DNA from: Closterium sp. Naga37s-1
Taxonomy: Eukaryota; Streptophyta; Zygnematophyceae; Desmidiales; Closteriaceae
Assembly: GCA_947471745.1 (NCBI GenBank)
Contig: CANJKZ010000142.1
Span: 372,001-436,000, forward strand
Direction of reading: 5' to 3'
Length of the DNA stretch: 64,000 bases
In this document: piece by piece, positions 39,628 through 50,912 of the stretch
Numbering within the stretch: the first letter of the stretch is position 1
Layout: every line of letters starts with the position of its first letter
Translations under genes and position numbers: made by a program
Notes under the pieces: model-generated
Databases searched by the model: none
The model's input: only the letters and a program-made list of their open reading frames with translations
What the model was told of the DNA's origin: nothing

Positions 39628-40686
39628 ATGGTAGCCGCCGTAGGTGACGCAGGGGTGGTGGACACCCTGGAGGCACAGCTGGAGAATGCGAGGAGACGCC
39701 ATGAGGCCCATGAGTACGGAGCGATCCCCTGGGCGGTCGTCGAGGCTGGACTCCGCACCGTGTGGGCGACGGAGCACCCTTCTCAGCCTGCCTCTCCTCG
39801 ACCGGTGAACACCGAGGGCGGCGTCGACGTGGGCGTCAACGCCGGTGGTGGCCAAGTCGGCAGTAGTGCGGGAGGAACGTCAAGGCAGCGAGGAGTGATT
39901 CATGTCGATGAAATCGCCGGCGTTCAGGCGCGAGGGATGCAGTCGTCCGCGGCTGCAGGCTCCTCTCAGGGCGACGTCGGTGGACGTCGGAGCGGAATGA
40001 CGCCGATGTCGGCGACCCATGTGACTGCAGGTGGGATAGCACCGAGCTACGGCTACTTCAAGTTCACGCCGGACAGGATCTCTGTCACCCCCTTGCTGGT
40101 CGGTCGACCCGACATTCTCACCTGGAAGGAAGCCATCGAGCCCCAGCTGGAAATGGCCGGGCTGATCGGCTTCGCCCGTGGCACCGTGGCGACGCCGGAG
40201 GAGATCTACCCCGACCTGCGTGCGGAGTTTCGCGCTGTGCAGTTGCTGACCTTCACGGTCATCTCGAGGTGCTGCTCGCCGGGCGTGCGGATCGCCTTGA
40301 AGTCGTGCAGGGAGTACCTCGACGCCTGTCACCGGGCATGGCACTTCATCGAGTCGACGTACCAAGTCACTGACGACTTGTTCATCGGCCAGCTTGAGTG
40401 GCAGCTGACGCACCTGCGTATGGACGACCAGGAGACCGCGGCCGACTACTGCAACCGAGCCCGACGAATTCTCGCCACCATAAGGATGGCCGGTGCTCAG
40501 TACTCAACGGCGTTGTACGTCACGCACGTCATGCAGGGAATCCCGAGCAGCTACGACCTACTGAAGCGGCTGTCGATGGCGCCGAGCACGCGGGCGACGC
40601 TCAACGAGGACACCTTGACCTCGTACATCCTACAGGACGAGGCAATGCAGGAGGCTGAGCGGTCCCAGGAGTCCTGGCGCAGGTGA
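39628..40686 (+). CDS. Gag of copia element A
   Basis: 352 codons from ATG 39628. The central part (DILTWKEAIEPQLEMAGLIG through the LEWQLTHLRM and IPSSYDLLKRLSM segments to QDEAMQEAE) matches copia-type gag capsid proteins. The N-terminal 120 residues are Gly/Ala-rich. The frame ends at TGA 40684-40686, overlapping the pol frame by GTGA. The nucleocapsid zinc knuckle lies in the pol frame. So either a -1 frameshift operates in the shared open window (40659-40686) or a one-base indel has split a former single frame. GC-rich third positions set it apart from elements B-D. Confidence 0.8.
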   Translation: MVAAVGDAGVVDTLEAQLENARRRHEAHEYGAIPWAVVEAGLRTVWATEHPSQPASPRPVNTEGGVDVGVNAGGGQVGSSAGGTSRQRGVIHVDEIAGVQARGMQSSAAAGSSQGDVGGRRSGMTPMSATHVTAGGIAPSYGYFKFTPDRISVTPLLVGRPDILTWKEAIEPQLEMAGLIGFARGTVATPEEIYPDLRAEFRAVQLLTFTVISRCCSPGVRIALKSCREYLDACHRAWHFIESTYQVTDDLFIGQLEWQLTHLRMDDQETAADYCNRARRILATIRMAGAQYSTALYVTHVMQGIPSSYDLLKRLSMAPSTRATLNEDTLTSYILQDEAMQEAERSQESWRR

Positions 40687-43600
40687 ACTATGTCGCCCCG
40701 GCTAAGCAAGGTGGTCGATCGGGGCAGCGCGGGCAGTCTGGCGGCGGTGGTAGCAGTGGCTGGAAGCCGACCAAGGACGCCGACAAGAAGAAGTCGGTTA
40801 AGGAGAGCGGCCGTGGAGGAGGAGGTCGACGTCGGGAATGCTGGTTGTGCGGCGACCCCGACCATCTCTCCTTTGAGTGCCCCGACCGCAGTGACTCGGA
40901 CGACGACGACGCCAAGGGAGGCCGAGGGAGGTCGGCTGGGCGTCGCCCTTGCCGGGAGAGTAAGCCGCGCAAGGAGAAGCAGTCGACGAAGTCGACCTCG
41001 GCGAAGGACACTGACTCCTCTGCTGGCGGCAAGGGGCGAGACAACAAGGCGGCGTCGTGCTCGCTGGTCGGCGTAGTGGAGCCGACCGTCTCGCTGGCGC
41101 CGGAGGCCGGAGAGGACTTCCAGGCGGTGGCGGCAGCTGTGCAGGCGAACCCGGCGGTGGTCCTGCTCGACAGCGGCTGCTCGCACCACCTAATGGGGAC
41201 GAAGGAGGCCTTCGTCGACCTGCAGCCGACCGGCGACGTCAAGCACGTGCGCGGCTTCAACGGTGCGCTGCAGGACGTCCGCGGTCGTGGCACCGTCGCC
41301 CTGCAGGGCGACGCCGGGAAGCAGGTGCTCATCCCCGACGTGCTCTACGTTCCGGGCGTGCACGCGAACCTGCTGTCGGCTGGCCAGCTGAAGGAGAACG
41401 GCGTGAAGCTGAAGGAGGACGGCGACGGCATGTTGCTCGTCACGGCGGCAGGGGACGTCCTCGGTCGGGCGTCCTACACCGGCCGGGTCCTCTGCACCGA
41501 CCTGCGTCCTTGCCCGGCGAAGTCGACAACGCCCACGACGGAGGTCGTGGCCCTGCGAGCGATCGTTTCAGCGACGAAGTCGACGCCGGACAGGCTGCAT
41601 GCGAGGCTTGCACACGTCGGCATGGACACCATACGAAACTCGGCGAAGCACGAGGTCGCCACTGGGCTGGACCTCAAGTCGGCGTCCGGCGCCGATTCAC
41701 CGTGTGTCTCGTGCGTCGGCGGGAAGCTGGTGCGGCACACCTTCCCCGACAAGGGCTCGAACGCCGAGGACGCCCTGGCCGTTGTGCACATCGACTTGTG
41801 CGGGCCGTTTCGGGTGGCGGCCAAGGACGGGAGCCTTTACTTCTTGCTGCTGAAGGACCGGAAGACCCGCTATGTGTGGGCGACGCCGTTCGCCAAGAAT
41901 TCGGACGTGCTGCTGGAGTTCCAAAAGTGGCTGGTATTGGTGGAGCGGCAGGCGAAGAAGCCGGTGCTGATGCTGCGCTCTGACCGAGGCGGGGAGTTCC
42001 TCGCCAAGGAGTTCACCGCCTTCGTGGATAGCAAGGGGATCGTCCACGACCTGACCTGCCCCTACACCCAGCAGCAAAACGGCATGGCAGAGCGGGAGAT
42101 GCGGACGGTGGTGGAGTCGGTGCGGACGATGTTGCTGCACATGGGCGTGCAGCACCACTGGTGGCACCTTGCTCTGCGGCAGGCTGTCTGGGTCCGCAAC
42201 TGCCTTGAGCGGTCGACGCTACCGCCGGGGACGATGCCGTACCAGCTACTCACCGGGAAGAAGCCCGACTTGTCGCTAGCGCGGGTGTGGGGCTGCATGG
42301 CGCAGTTCCTCGTCCCCGAGCAGCAGCGCGGTGGGAAGCTGAAGCCGAAGGCCAAATGGGGCCTTAACCTCGGCGTGTCGGAGGAGAGCAAGGGCTGGGA
42401 GCTCCTCGACATCGCTGACAACCGGGTGGTCACCACGTCAGACGTGGTGTTCTACGAGAACATGTCGCTGGAGGTGTGGAAGTCGGAGCACGGGCTGGCG
42501 TCAGAACGGACGCCGACCACCGTGCTGACGAATACCTCGGCGGCGACGCTGCCTCTGCTCGCCGAGGTCGGTGAGCTTGCTAATGAAGACGCCGAGGTCC
42601 GTCCTCCTTCCCCTCCCCCTGCACCCCCTGCCCCTCCCCTCGTGGCCGACCTGCGTGGGCTGACTCCGGTGTCGGCCTCCGGCGATGAGGGGAGAAGTGG
42701 GGCGTCGCCTGTGGCGCCGGCCAAGAGCATCGCCGGTGGCCGACGTGACCAACAAGTCGACGTGAGAGTAAAGTCGACACTGGCAGGGGAGGAGCAGGCC
42801 GAGGAGGTGCAGCCGACTTTGGTGAAGCCGGCGAAGAAGGCACCAGCAGGGCAGCAGCCGACAGGGGAGCAAGCAGCAGCGACGCTGACCACGAAGCAGT
42901 CGGCGACCGGGCAGTCGGCAGGGGAGCCGACCGCAGGGGAGAAGTCGGCTGGGACGCCGACTGAGGTGCAGCAGGACGCTCAGGGCAGCGACGCCGGTGA
43001 TAATGGAGGGGACGCCGAGGAGGCTCAGCCTGGACCACGGCGTACAGGCCGAATTCGGAGGCTATCCGACTTCTACGTACCGGCTGCCTTCACCACGGCG
43101 TACGACGAGGTCGACGAGGACTTGCTGTACAACGACGCCGAGGAGGATGAGGAACTGCCGGAGCTCGACCCCGACATGCACGCCGACCCCGAGCACCGCT
43201 GGGACATCTCCACGATGACGGTGAAGGAGGCGTTGGCAAGCTGGAAGGGCAAGGCGGTGAAAGCCGCCATGGAGGAGGAGATCCGCAGCCTCATCCGCAT
43301 GGGAACTTGGGAGCTGGTCGAACGCCCACCTGGAGTGAACATCATGAAGAACCGGTGGGTGCTGACGACGAAGTTCCGCATCGACGACACCGTCGAGCGC
43401 GAGAAGGCGAGGCTGGTCGTGAAGGGCTTCACACAGGTGTATGGCGCCGACTACGACGAGACGTACGCGCCGGTGAGCAGCTACGTCACGCTGAGGATCT
43501 TCCTCAGCATCGTCGCCGTCCTCAACCTCAACCTGTTGCAGCTCGACATGAAGAACGCCTTCCAGCAAAGCAAGCTCGACCGGATGCTCTACATGTACCA

Positions 43601-44807
43601 GCCGGACCACTTCAACGACGAGACCGGCCGGGTGTGCAAGCTGCTGAAGAGCCTGTACGGGCTGAAGCAGTCGCCGCTGCTGTGGTACAAGGCGCTCAAC
43701 GACGTGCTGGTCGGCGCCGGGTGGAAGAAGAGCCAGGTCGACGAGGCTCTGTACTTCAAGGTCGACGACGACGTAGTGGCCTGCTGGGTGCTGGTCTACG
43801 TCTACGACCTGCTCGCCGCCAGCAGCAGCACCGCGATGCTGAAGGAGCCGAAGGAGCTGCTGGAAGCCGCCTTCGAGCGGCGGGAGATCTCGCCGGTGCA
43901 GAAGTACCTCGGGCTGGAGATCGTGCGCGACAGGCCGGCGAGGAAGCTGTGGCTGCACCAGCAGGGCTACGCCGACAATCTGCGCAGACGGTTCATCGAC
44001 GAAGAGCAGACCGGGCGCACCCCAAAGGCGCCGGTCTCGGTCGACGCCTACGCCGAGCTCACCTTCGACGACGAGGAGGCACAGGAGCGCCAGGAGGAGG
44101 AGTACCGGCAGAAGGTCGGCTCGCTGCAGTTCGCGGCGACGACGACGAGGCCGGACATCGCCTTCGCCTGCAGCAAGCTGGGGAGCGGCCTCACGGTGAG
44201 GAGCGACCAGCACTGGCGCGAGGTCGACCGCTGCCTCGCCTACCTCGCCAACACGCGTGACACCGCTCTGGAGTTCGGCGGTGGACCTGAGACGCTGGAG
44301 TTGGTCGGCTACGTGGATGCCGACGACGCCGGCAACAAGCAGAACCGGACGAGCACGAGCGGCTACGTGTTCGTCTACGGAGGGGCCGCAGTCTCCTGGT
44401 CGAGCCAGCGCATCAAGTGCGCGACGCTGTCGTCGACCGAGTCGGAGTACGTGGCGGCCACCGAAGCCGGCAAGGAGGGACGCCGCCTTCCCTTCCTCCT
44501 TGCAGAGTTCCGGCAGCTGGACGCCGGGACGCCGACGGTCCTTCGTGTGGACAACAAGTCGGCCATCACAGTCGCCGAGGGCATGGGGTTGACGGGCAAC
44601 CTCAAGCACTTGGAGCGGCGACAGGCCTGGCTGCAGCACATGGTGAAGCGCGGGGAGTTCTCGATGAAGTACCTCCCGACCGCTGAGCAGCCAGCCGACT
44701 TCTTGACGAAGGCGCTGCACCATCCGGCCTTCAACCGGTGCTCCGTTGCAGTCGGCCAGGTGCGCTTGGCCGACGTGGGCGACGGCGACGACGACGTGCA
44801 GCAGTAG
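40683..44807 (+). CDS. Pol polyprotein of copia element A (RT active site altered)
   Basis: 1,374 codons without a stop. Order: zinc knuckle CWLCGDPDHLSFEC (about residue 53); protease LLDSGCSHHLM; integrase with the HHCC finger (LAHVGM...CVSCVGGK), then VVHIDLCGPF, RSDRGGEF and QQNGMAERE; RT (KARLVVKGFTQ, SLYGLKQSPLLWY); RNase H (GYVDADDAGNK, LSSTESEYVA). INT before RT defines Ty1/copia. The RT catalytic box reads LVYVYDLL: the first Asp of the usual YVDD is Tyr (codon 43803-43805), which should abolish polymerisation. Frame-intact but probably enzymatically dead; it might still supply protease or integrase. Confidence 0.9.
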   Translation: MNYVAPAKQGGRSGQRGQSGGGGSSGWKPTKDADKKKSVKESGRGGGGRRRECWLCGDPDHLSFECPDRSDSDDDDAKGGRGRSAGRRPCRESKPRKEKQSTKSTSAKDTDSSAGGKGRDNKAASCSLVGVVEPTVSLAPEAGEDFQAVAAAVQANPAVVLLDSGCSHHLMGTKEAFVDLQPTGDVKHVRGFNGALQDVRGRGTVALQGDAGKQVLIPDVLYVPGVHANLLSAGQLKENGVKLKEDGDGMLLVTAAGDVLGRASYTGRVLCTDLRPCPAKSTTPTTEVVALRAIVSATKSTPDRLHARLAHVGMDTIRNSAKHEVATGLDLKSASGADSPCVSCVGGKLVRHTFPDKGSNAEDALAVVHIDLCGPFRVAAKDGSLYFLLLKDRKTRYVWATPFAKNSDVLLEFQKWLVLVERQAKKPVLMLRSDRGGEFLAKEFTAFVDSKGIVHDLTCPYTQQQNGMAEREMRTVVESVRTMLLHMGVQHHWWHLALRQAVWVRNCLERSTLPPGTMPYQLLTGKKPDLSLARVWGCMAQFLVPEQQRGGKLKPKAKWGLNLGVSEESKGWELLDIADNRVVTTSDVVFYENMSLEVWKSEHGLASERTPTTVLTNTSAATLPLLAEVGELANEDAEVRPPSPPPAPPAPPLVADLRGLTPVSASGDEGRSGASPVAPAKSIAGGRRDQQVDVRVKSTLAGEEQAEEVQPTLVKPAKKAPAGQQPTGEQAAATLTTKQSATGQSAGEPTAGEKSAGTPTEVQQDAQGSDAGDNGGDAEEAQPGPRRTGRIRRLSDFYVPAAFTTAYDEVDEDLLYNDAEEDEELPELDPDMHADPEHRWDISTMTVKEALASWKGKAVKAAMEEEIRSLIRMGTWELVERPPGVNIMKNRWVLTTKFRIDDTVEREKARLVVKGFTQVYGADYDETYAPVSSYVTLRIFLSIVAVLNLNLLQLDMKNAFQQSKLDRMLYMYQPDHFNDETGRVCKLLKSLYGLKQSPLLWYKALNDVLVGAGWKKSQVDEALYFKVDDDVVACWVLVYVYDLLAASSSTAMLKEPKELLEAAFERREISPVQKYLGLEIVRDRPARKLWLHQQGYADNLRRRFIDEEQTGRTPKAPVSVDAYAELTFDDEEAQERQEEEYRQKVGSLQFAATTTRPDIAFACSKLGSGLTVRSDQHWREVDRCLAYLANTRDTALEFGGGPETLELVGYVDADDAGNKQNRTSTSGYVFVYGGAAVSWSSQRIKCATLSSTESEYVAATEAGKEGRRLPFLLAEFRQLDAGTPTVLRVDNKSAITVAEGMGLTGNLKHLERRQAWLQHMVKRGEFSMKYLPTAEQPADFLTKALHHPAFNRCSVAVGQVRLADVGDGDDDVQQ

Positions 44808-44935
44808 GTGCCATGCCCTCTTGCATGGCTGGTGTGGTGACCGGCGTGCTGTGTGTTGTGTGCACGCCGACGGGCTATTCTCCGAGTGGTGCTGCCATGT
44901 GGGCTGGGGGCCCAAGCGTGAACGCGGCATGGGAG

Positions 44936-45159
44936 TGTCAACGGGAATGTTGTTAGGCCCCGCTCGCTTGGGTGGAGCCGACCTCGTGGTCGGGTGTGAG
45001 GGGGATGCAGCCGACCTACAGCAGTGGGCACGGGGGCCACTGCAAGGGCGCCGAGCTGGAGGGCACCGAGCAGGAGGGCGCCGTCCTGGACGCCTGGACG
45101 GTGTCCTGGGAGCCTGGACGCCGACCTGGGCGTCTGCACGGCTTCCTGGGCGCCTGGTC
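44936..45159 (+). mobile_element. Truncated 3' LTR of copia element A
   Basis: Begins TGTCAACGGGAATGTTG like the 5' LTR and follows it for about 220 bp with several differences, including an internal length difference. It stops abruptly at 45159, where element B1 starts (TGTTGGTGCAACC). The rest of this LTR is not visible in the window. Confidence 0.8.
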
Positions 45160-48100
45160 TGTTGGTGCAACCCTACGGTTTGCACTCGGCTTGTTGTCCG
45201 TGTGCGTGAATGTGTGTGTGTATGGAATGGTATGAGGGCATGGGATAATATATATTTCATGCTTATAATTGTGTGTGAATGTTGAGTCATGATGTCGAGT
45301 GTGTGTGTCGAGTCAATAGCGAGTTATCGCTAGACGCGTGTTACGCGGTCATTTGTGTCTCGCGCGCGGTTTCTATTTTGTCGTGCGCGGTTTCTATTTT
45401 GTCCTGTGTCGAACGTTCGGCGTGTCGCAGGTGTGTGCAGCAGACCCATCAAGAACTCAAGGATGAGTTTGTGATGAAGAGCCCGAGCCTTGGTGTCAAG
45501 CCTCAAGTGATTTCGAAGCTCGCCAAAAGGGTACACCTCAAGATATTGAAGATAGTTACATTACTTTGTGTAGTGTAACATTTCACTTGGTGTAGGCCCT
45601 TAGTGAAGGGTAGTTTCGAGACCCTTCGTGGTTGGGGACAGTGTGGCACTGTTCCACATCACTGTACCTCGGCTCTTGGGGTTTGTAGGAGCTGGGAGTC
45701 ATTCCCAACTCGTAACTCTTCCTATCTTGTGTTCTAAGACTATAGTGGCTGCCATAGTACCGTTCGTTCAAACCGACGCTGTGTCGTCAATTCTTTATCA
45801 AATCGTGCAATCTAAATTGCTAATTGTAGACGACGTGAAGACGCTCCAGATCCAATTTGAATCAAGTCATTTGCAGCTGTGAGCAGAACGCTATCAACGT
45901 TTGAAGCCGCTGTGCAGAAATCCGTCTGTGCTCTCTATCTTTCGTTTTAGGCACATTCAAGCCTATTGTGACTATAACAAGTGGTATCAGAGCCCCTTGG
46001 AGCAGTTTCGACAATGTCTGGACCTGAGGAAAGGGGTGGAAGAGGTGCTGGTGGCAGTGGAGAAGCTCAAGCTCAAGGCCAACCCCGTGATTCAGCCATG
46101 GCGCCCATGCAACCAAGTCTTGGCCCACCTAGGGATGAGCCTAGGGTGTTTGGGCTTGACAAGTTCAACGGTGACAACTTTGCTGAATGGTCCTTCAAGA
46201 TGGAGAACATCTTTGACCACTATGACCTGCTGGAGGTGATGGAAGGAACGGAGAAGCGCCCCGAGAACGACCCGGAGAAGAGCCCGTGGGTGCGGAAGAG
46301 CGCACAAGGCTATCTCTTACTTGGGCAAGCGTTGGGGAGCAGTCAGATCCGTCACATCAAGCCATTCCAGCGTGAACCAGAGAAATGACCAAAGGCATGG
46401 GCTGCTCTCAAGGGTGTACATGCTCCTGCAACAGCGGCGGTAGCGGTGGTGTTGGAACGGCAAATGGCGGCACTTCGAATTGAAGAAGACGAAGCGGTTG
46501 AAGAAGGGGTGCAGAAATTCTTCGACTTGTTGACGCGGCTTGAGGGAGCTGATTTGAACTACAGTGAGCTCCAAAAGAAGACCAAGTTGCTGGCCTTACT
46601 CCCAGAGTCATGGTCCTCGCTCATCATCAACCTTAATCGCGACTTGCCCCGCCTCTCGCTTGAAGACGTGAAGCGAGCTATCCTTCAAGAGGATTTCCGC
46701 CGCCGTGAGTTGGCGAGTGCGGATGGCGCTGGGGCAGCGAGCATCGGCCGTGGATATGGTCGAGGAAGAGGCAGAGGACGAGGGGGAGGAAGGTTTGGTG
46801 GCAGCAACTTCGGCGGAGGCCGCAGGAGTGGCGGTTACGGCAGCGACGACAAGAGCTACGGACGCGGTCGCGGCCGATTCGACGGCGAGTGTCACTATTG
46901 CCACAAGAGCGGACACATGTGGCGCGACTGCTACAAACTCCCTGATGGTTGGACCCCTGCTCAAGGCCAAGAGGGTAGAGGAGCAGGAGGAGGGAGAGGA
47001 CGAGGCCGTGGAGGCCGTGGCGGTCGCGGTGGCGGAGCTGCAAACATGAAGAGCGGAGACAACGACAAGGACCCGAGCGACGATCGATACCCGGGTCTAT
47101 TCTACTTCGTGTCGACGCAAGTACCGGCTGGTCCAGAGAAGGATGAAGGCTTTGAGGAGCCAGCAGCTGTGGGGAAGGTGACCCTACACCCCCTGGACTA
47201 TTGGGTGATTGATAGTGGCGCTACCTATAGCATGACACCTCGCCCGGACTTGCTCACCGAACTCGAGCCGTCACCGGTGAAGCATGTCACATCGGCTTTG
47301 GGGCAGCGAGCAGAGGTGAAAGGCATGGGCAAGGCCATGTTCAAGGGTGCTGATGGGAAGATGGTGGGCCTCAAGAACGTGCTTTGGGTGCCCAGCCTTG
47401 CTGCAAACCTGATTTCCGTGCGGCGGTTGGCAAAGGCCGGCATGGACACGAACTCGAAGGGAGCCAAGACCTACACCGCAAGGCTTGGCGATCGAATTCT
47501 TTGGGACCTTCATGAGGACAGGGATGTCTACAACGAGATGTGGCAGATCCCAGTGGTCCCTATGCCTAAGGAGAGGCAAGTGGCAGCAAGCATCAGCACC
47601 AAGGATGGAGCGGTCGGTAGCGACGATGGCGCGAACGGTCGCGCTAAGGAGAATGAGCTCAAGAAGAGCAAACCTGGAGGGACCAGCAAGTTCAGTGAAC
47701 CTAAGGAGAGTGGTGCAGCAACCAAGGAGCAGCAAAAGGGTGAGGAGAACCCAGAGGCAGCAGCGGAGGAGGACTACGGAGAGAGTATGTGGGGCGCTAT
47801 TGCGAGCGCGGCATTCTCCAATCCAACTTCGGCTACGGGGGAGTGTGATTGGCTCACCTTGCATCGGCGCATGGGGCATGTGGCCCTGCCCATCTTGCAG
47901 CAGCTAGTGAAGAATGAGATGGTTGCTGGCATACGTGTGAAGGGGGAGCCCGATGAGGTGCTTGGCTGCCCGACGTGCATTCAAGCCAAGTTCACCCGGT
48001 TTCCGTTCCCTAGTTCGGAGGCAACGGCAAAGGCACCGCTTGATGAGGTGGTGATGGACGTGGTGGGCCCCCTGAAGCTTGGAGCTGCTGGAGCTGAGTA

Positions 48101-50912
48101 TTTTCTCACCATTGTCGACGTCTACACCCGCATGACTTGGGTGTACGTGCTGGCCAAGAAGAGCGACGTGGCTGAAACGTTGAAGACGGATTGGTTCCCG
48201 ATGGTGGAGCGGCAACAAGACCGTCTAGTCAAGTCAATCCGCACCGATCGAGGGGGAGAGTTCCTGAGCAAGGAGTTTGGGTTGTGGCTGAAGAAGAATG
48301 GTATTCGGCACTCCCTCACCATGCCATACTCCCCTGCAATGAACGGCATCGCCGAGCGAGCGAACCGCACAATCACGGAGGCGGCACGCGGGTTGCTCAT
48401 TGAAGCCGGGCTACCCGACTATTTCTGGCCTGATGCGGTGCGGAGCGCGTGTGTGGCCAAGAACAGAGCCTTGACTCATGTGGGAGCAGACAAATGGGTG
48501 CCCTATGTGGAGTGGCTAGGAAGGAAGCCAAAGGTGGATATGCTTCGGGTGTTCGGGTGCATGTGCATGGCGCTCGTGCCTAAGCATCTTCGGCACAACA
48601 AGCTTGGTGCCAAGGCGGTGTGGGCCGTGCACTTGGGCATGGCTCAAAACAGCAAGGGATGGCTTCTTTGGGACCCATTCACCAAGAAGTTCTTGGTGAG
48701 CAGGGACTGCAAGTTCATGGAGAACTTCATGTACAAGGATTGGAAGGCGGAGAATGAGGCGAAGATAGGCGTGCGGTTTGGGGAGGTGAAGAGTTCCGGT
48801 TTGGAGCATGTGGAGCTGCCTTTGGAGCTGAGCAGCGGCAGCACAACCACAAGGCAATCCTCCCTTGTGAATGGGGGAGGGGAGGCCAATGATGCAGAGG
48901 AAGAAGAGGAGGAGGTGCAGCAAGTGAGCGAGCGTGCACCGTCACTCCCTTCCCGTACTACGAGTGCTCCACGGATTCGAGCCACACCGCAGCAACGCCA
49001 AGGCCTTCAAGTCCCTGCAGCTGAGGAGGAAGGAAGGGGGAAGAGGAGAGTTCAACCCCCTAATAGGCTGACCTATGATGCGCCGGGAAAGCAGGGCAAG
49101 ACAGCCCTGGCCGGAGCGGCAATGATGGTCGGAGACGACGAGGAGAGTGACTACGAGGAGTGTGCCTTCACGTTCTTCTCTCCGGTGGAGATGCCGGGAG
49201 AACCAGCAACTCTCAAGGAGGCTTTGGAGAGTAGTGATGCTGAGGAGTGGAAGAAGGCCATGGAGAGTGAGCTGAAGAGCATCGAGGAGAATGACACGTT
49301 TGAATTGGTGGAGCTACCGGAGGGGCGTACGGCGATAACGTCCAAGTGGCTCTTCAAAATCAAGTCGGATGCCGACGGCAAGATCGAGCGCTACAAGTCT
49401 AGGCTTGTAGCCAAGGGGTACCAGCAGAAGGAGAAGGTGGACTTCAAGGAGCTGTTTGCCCCTGTGGTGAAGCCGACGACGCTGCGAACCCTATTCGCGG
49501 GAGCCGCCATCAAAGGATGGGTAGTAAAGCAAATGGACATCGTAACGGCATTCCTTAACGGCATCCTTGAGGAGGAGATATTTATGGCGCAGCCAGAGGG
49601 GTTTGATGATGGTAGTGGCAGAGTGTGGAAGCTGAAGAAGGCCCTCTATGGGCTGAAGCAGGCCCCTAGGCAATGGTACATGAAGCTGCGCGAAGTGTTG
49701 GAGGGGATCGGCTTCACTCCCTCAACGGCCGATCACTCCTTGTTCATGCTTGGCGAGGGGGAGCAGAGGAGTTTCATGGTGGTTTATGTGGATGACATCC
49801 TCATTTTCTCACCCTCTTCTGACCTTGTGAAGGAGGTGATGCCGAAGCTTCAAGACAAGTTCAAGTGCAAGGCCCTTGGTGACGTGAGCTTCTACCTTGG
49901 GCTCCACATCGAACGAGATGTGGAGAAGCGGTGCATGCGGGTGCATCAACGAAAGTACCTGGAGGCATTGGCTGCCAACTTTGGGCAGAGTGAAGGCCAT
50001 GTGGCTACACCCTTTCCCTCTGGGTTTAAGTGTGTGAAGGGACCAGAGGAGGAGAGCGTTGGTGAAGAGGAGAGGCGCCGATTTCACTCGTTGGTGGGCA
50101 GCCTCATGTATGCGGCGGTAAACACCCGACCGGACATCGCGTTTGCTACCGGGCAGCTGGCTAGGGTTGTGCAATGCCCTAATGAGGAGCAGGTAGCAGC
50201 TGGAATGAGGGTGGCCAAGTATCTTGGCCAAACACCGACCGTTGGGCTGCAATACTCGGCGGCGGCACAAAGGCGCCAAAAGGGCGCGGATGGTGTTGAA
50301 CCCGGGCGTTTGTTCCTCACCGCCTACTCGGATGCTTCATATGCATCAGAACCAGAGGACATGACAAGTGTGGGAGGCTTCATATGCTGTGTTGGTGGAG
50401 GCCCAACTGCTTGGGAGAGCAAGAAGCAGGTTGACCAAGCTTTGAGCTCGGTGGAGTCCGAGTACATGACACTCTTCCGTGCCGTACGGGAGATTGTGTG
50501 GCAGCGGCGTTTGTTGGCTGAATTGGGGGAGGAGCAGCAAGGACCTACCCCACTGTACTGTGACAGCCAGGGTGCCATTGCTCTTGCTAAGAACCCTGTG
50601 TTGCATGGACTCACGAAGCACATGAGGGTGAAGTGGCATTGGACGAGGAGCATGGTAACCGCGGGTGAAGTTGAGTTGCGCTACGTGAAGACCACGGGGC
50701 GGCCGGCTGACATGATGACCAAGAGGCTGGTGGAGCAGCAGCATTGGAAGTGTTGCAAGCTGGCTGGGATGGCTCTGAACTGAGAGAGCAACATATCCTA
50801 AGGCCAACAATCCGAGGGGGAGTTTGTTGGTGCAACCCTACGGTTTGCACTCGGCTTGTTGTCCGTGTGCGTGAATGTGTGTGTGTATGGAATGGTATGA
50901 GGGCATGGGATA
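45160..50912 (+). mobile_element. Copia element B1 (3' LTR split by B2)
   Basis: 5' LTR 45160-45979 (820 bp, TGTTGGTGCA...CTATAACA), primer site TGGTATCAGAGCCCC at 45982, gag-pol 46014-50783, purine tract CCGAGGGGGAG, then only the first 88 bp of the 3' LTR (50825-50912). The LTR resumes at 57398 on the far side of B2, with GGATA present on both sides of the B2 insertion. The continuation then ends in a palindrome at 58030. Confidence 0.9.
46014..50783 (+). CDS. Gag-pol of copia element B1 with one in-frame TGA
   Basis: ATG 46014 opens a 124-codon gag start (FGLDKFNGDNFAEWSFKMEN) ending at TGA 46386-46388 after QREPEK. The same frame continues at once (PKAWAALKG) and is open to 50783. Counting from 46446: zinc knuckle CHYCHKSGHMWRDC at 149-162; protease VIDSGATYS; integrase HRRMGHVALP, CPTCIQAK, MDVVGPL, RTDRGGEF and NGIAERANR; RT LVAKGYQQK, YGLKQAPRQWY and an intact VVYVDDILIF; RNase H YSDASYASEPED and SSVESEYM. 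Apart from the TGA everything looks functional. The TGA is followed by C, a context known to be leaky in eukaryotes. Readthrough, trans-complementation or simple inactivation are all possible. Confidence 0.88.

Noticed and set aside
43062-45290. Minus-strand frame of 742 codons opposite element A pol
   Set aside because: Mirror of a GC-rich coding strand; His/Arg/Leu-rich and crosses the LTR border into element B1.
45628-45882. 84-codon frame repeated in every B-type LTR
   Set aside because: Copied with the LTR; no homology recognised, and frameshifts and indels between LTR copies are tolerated.
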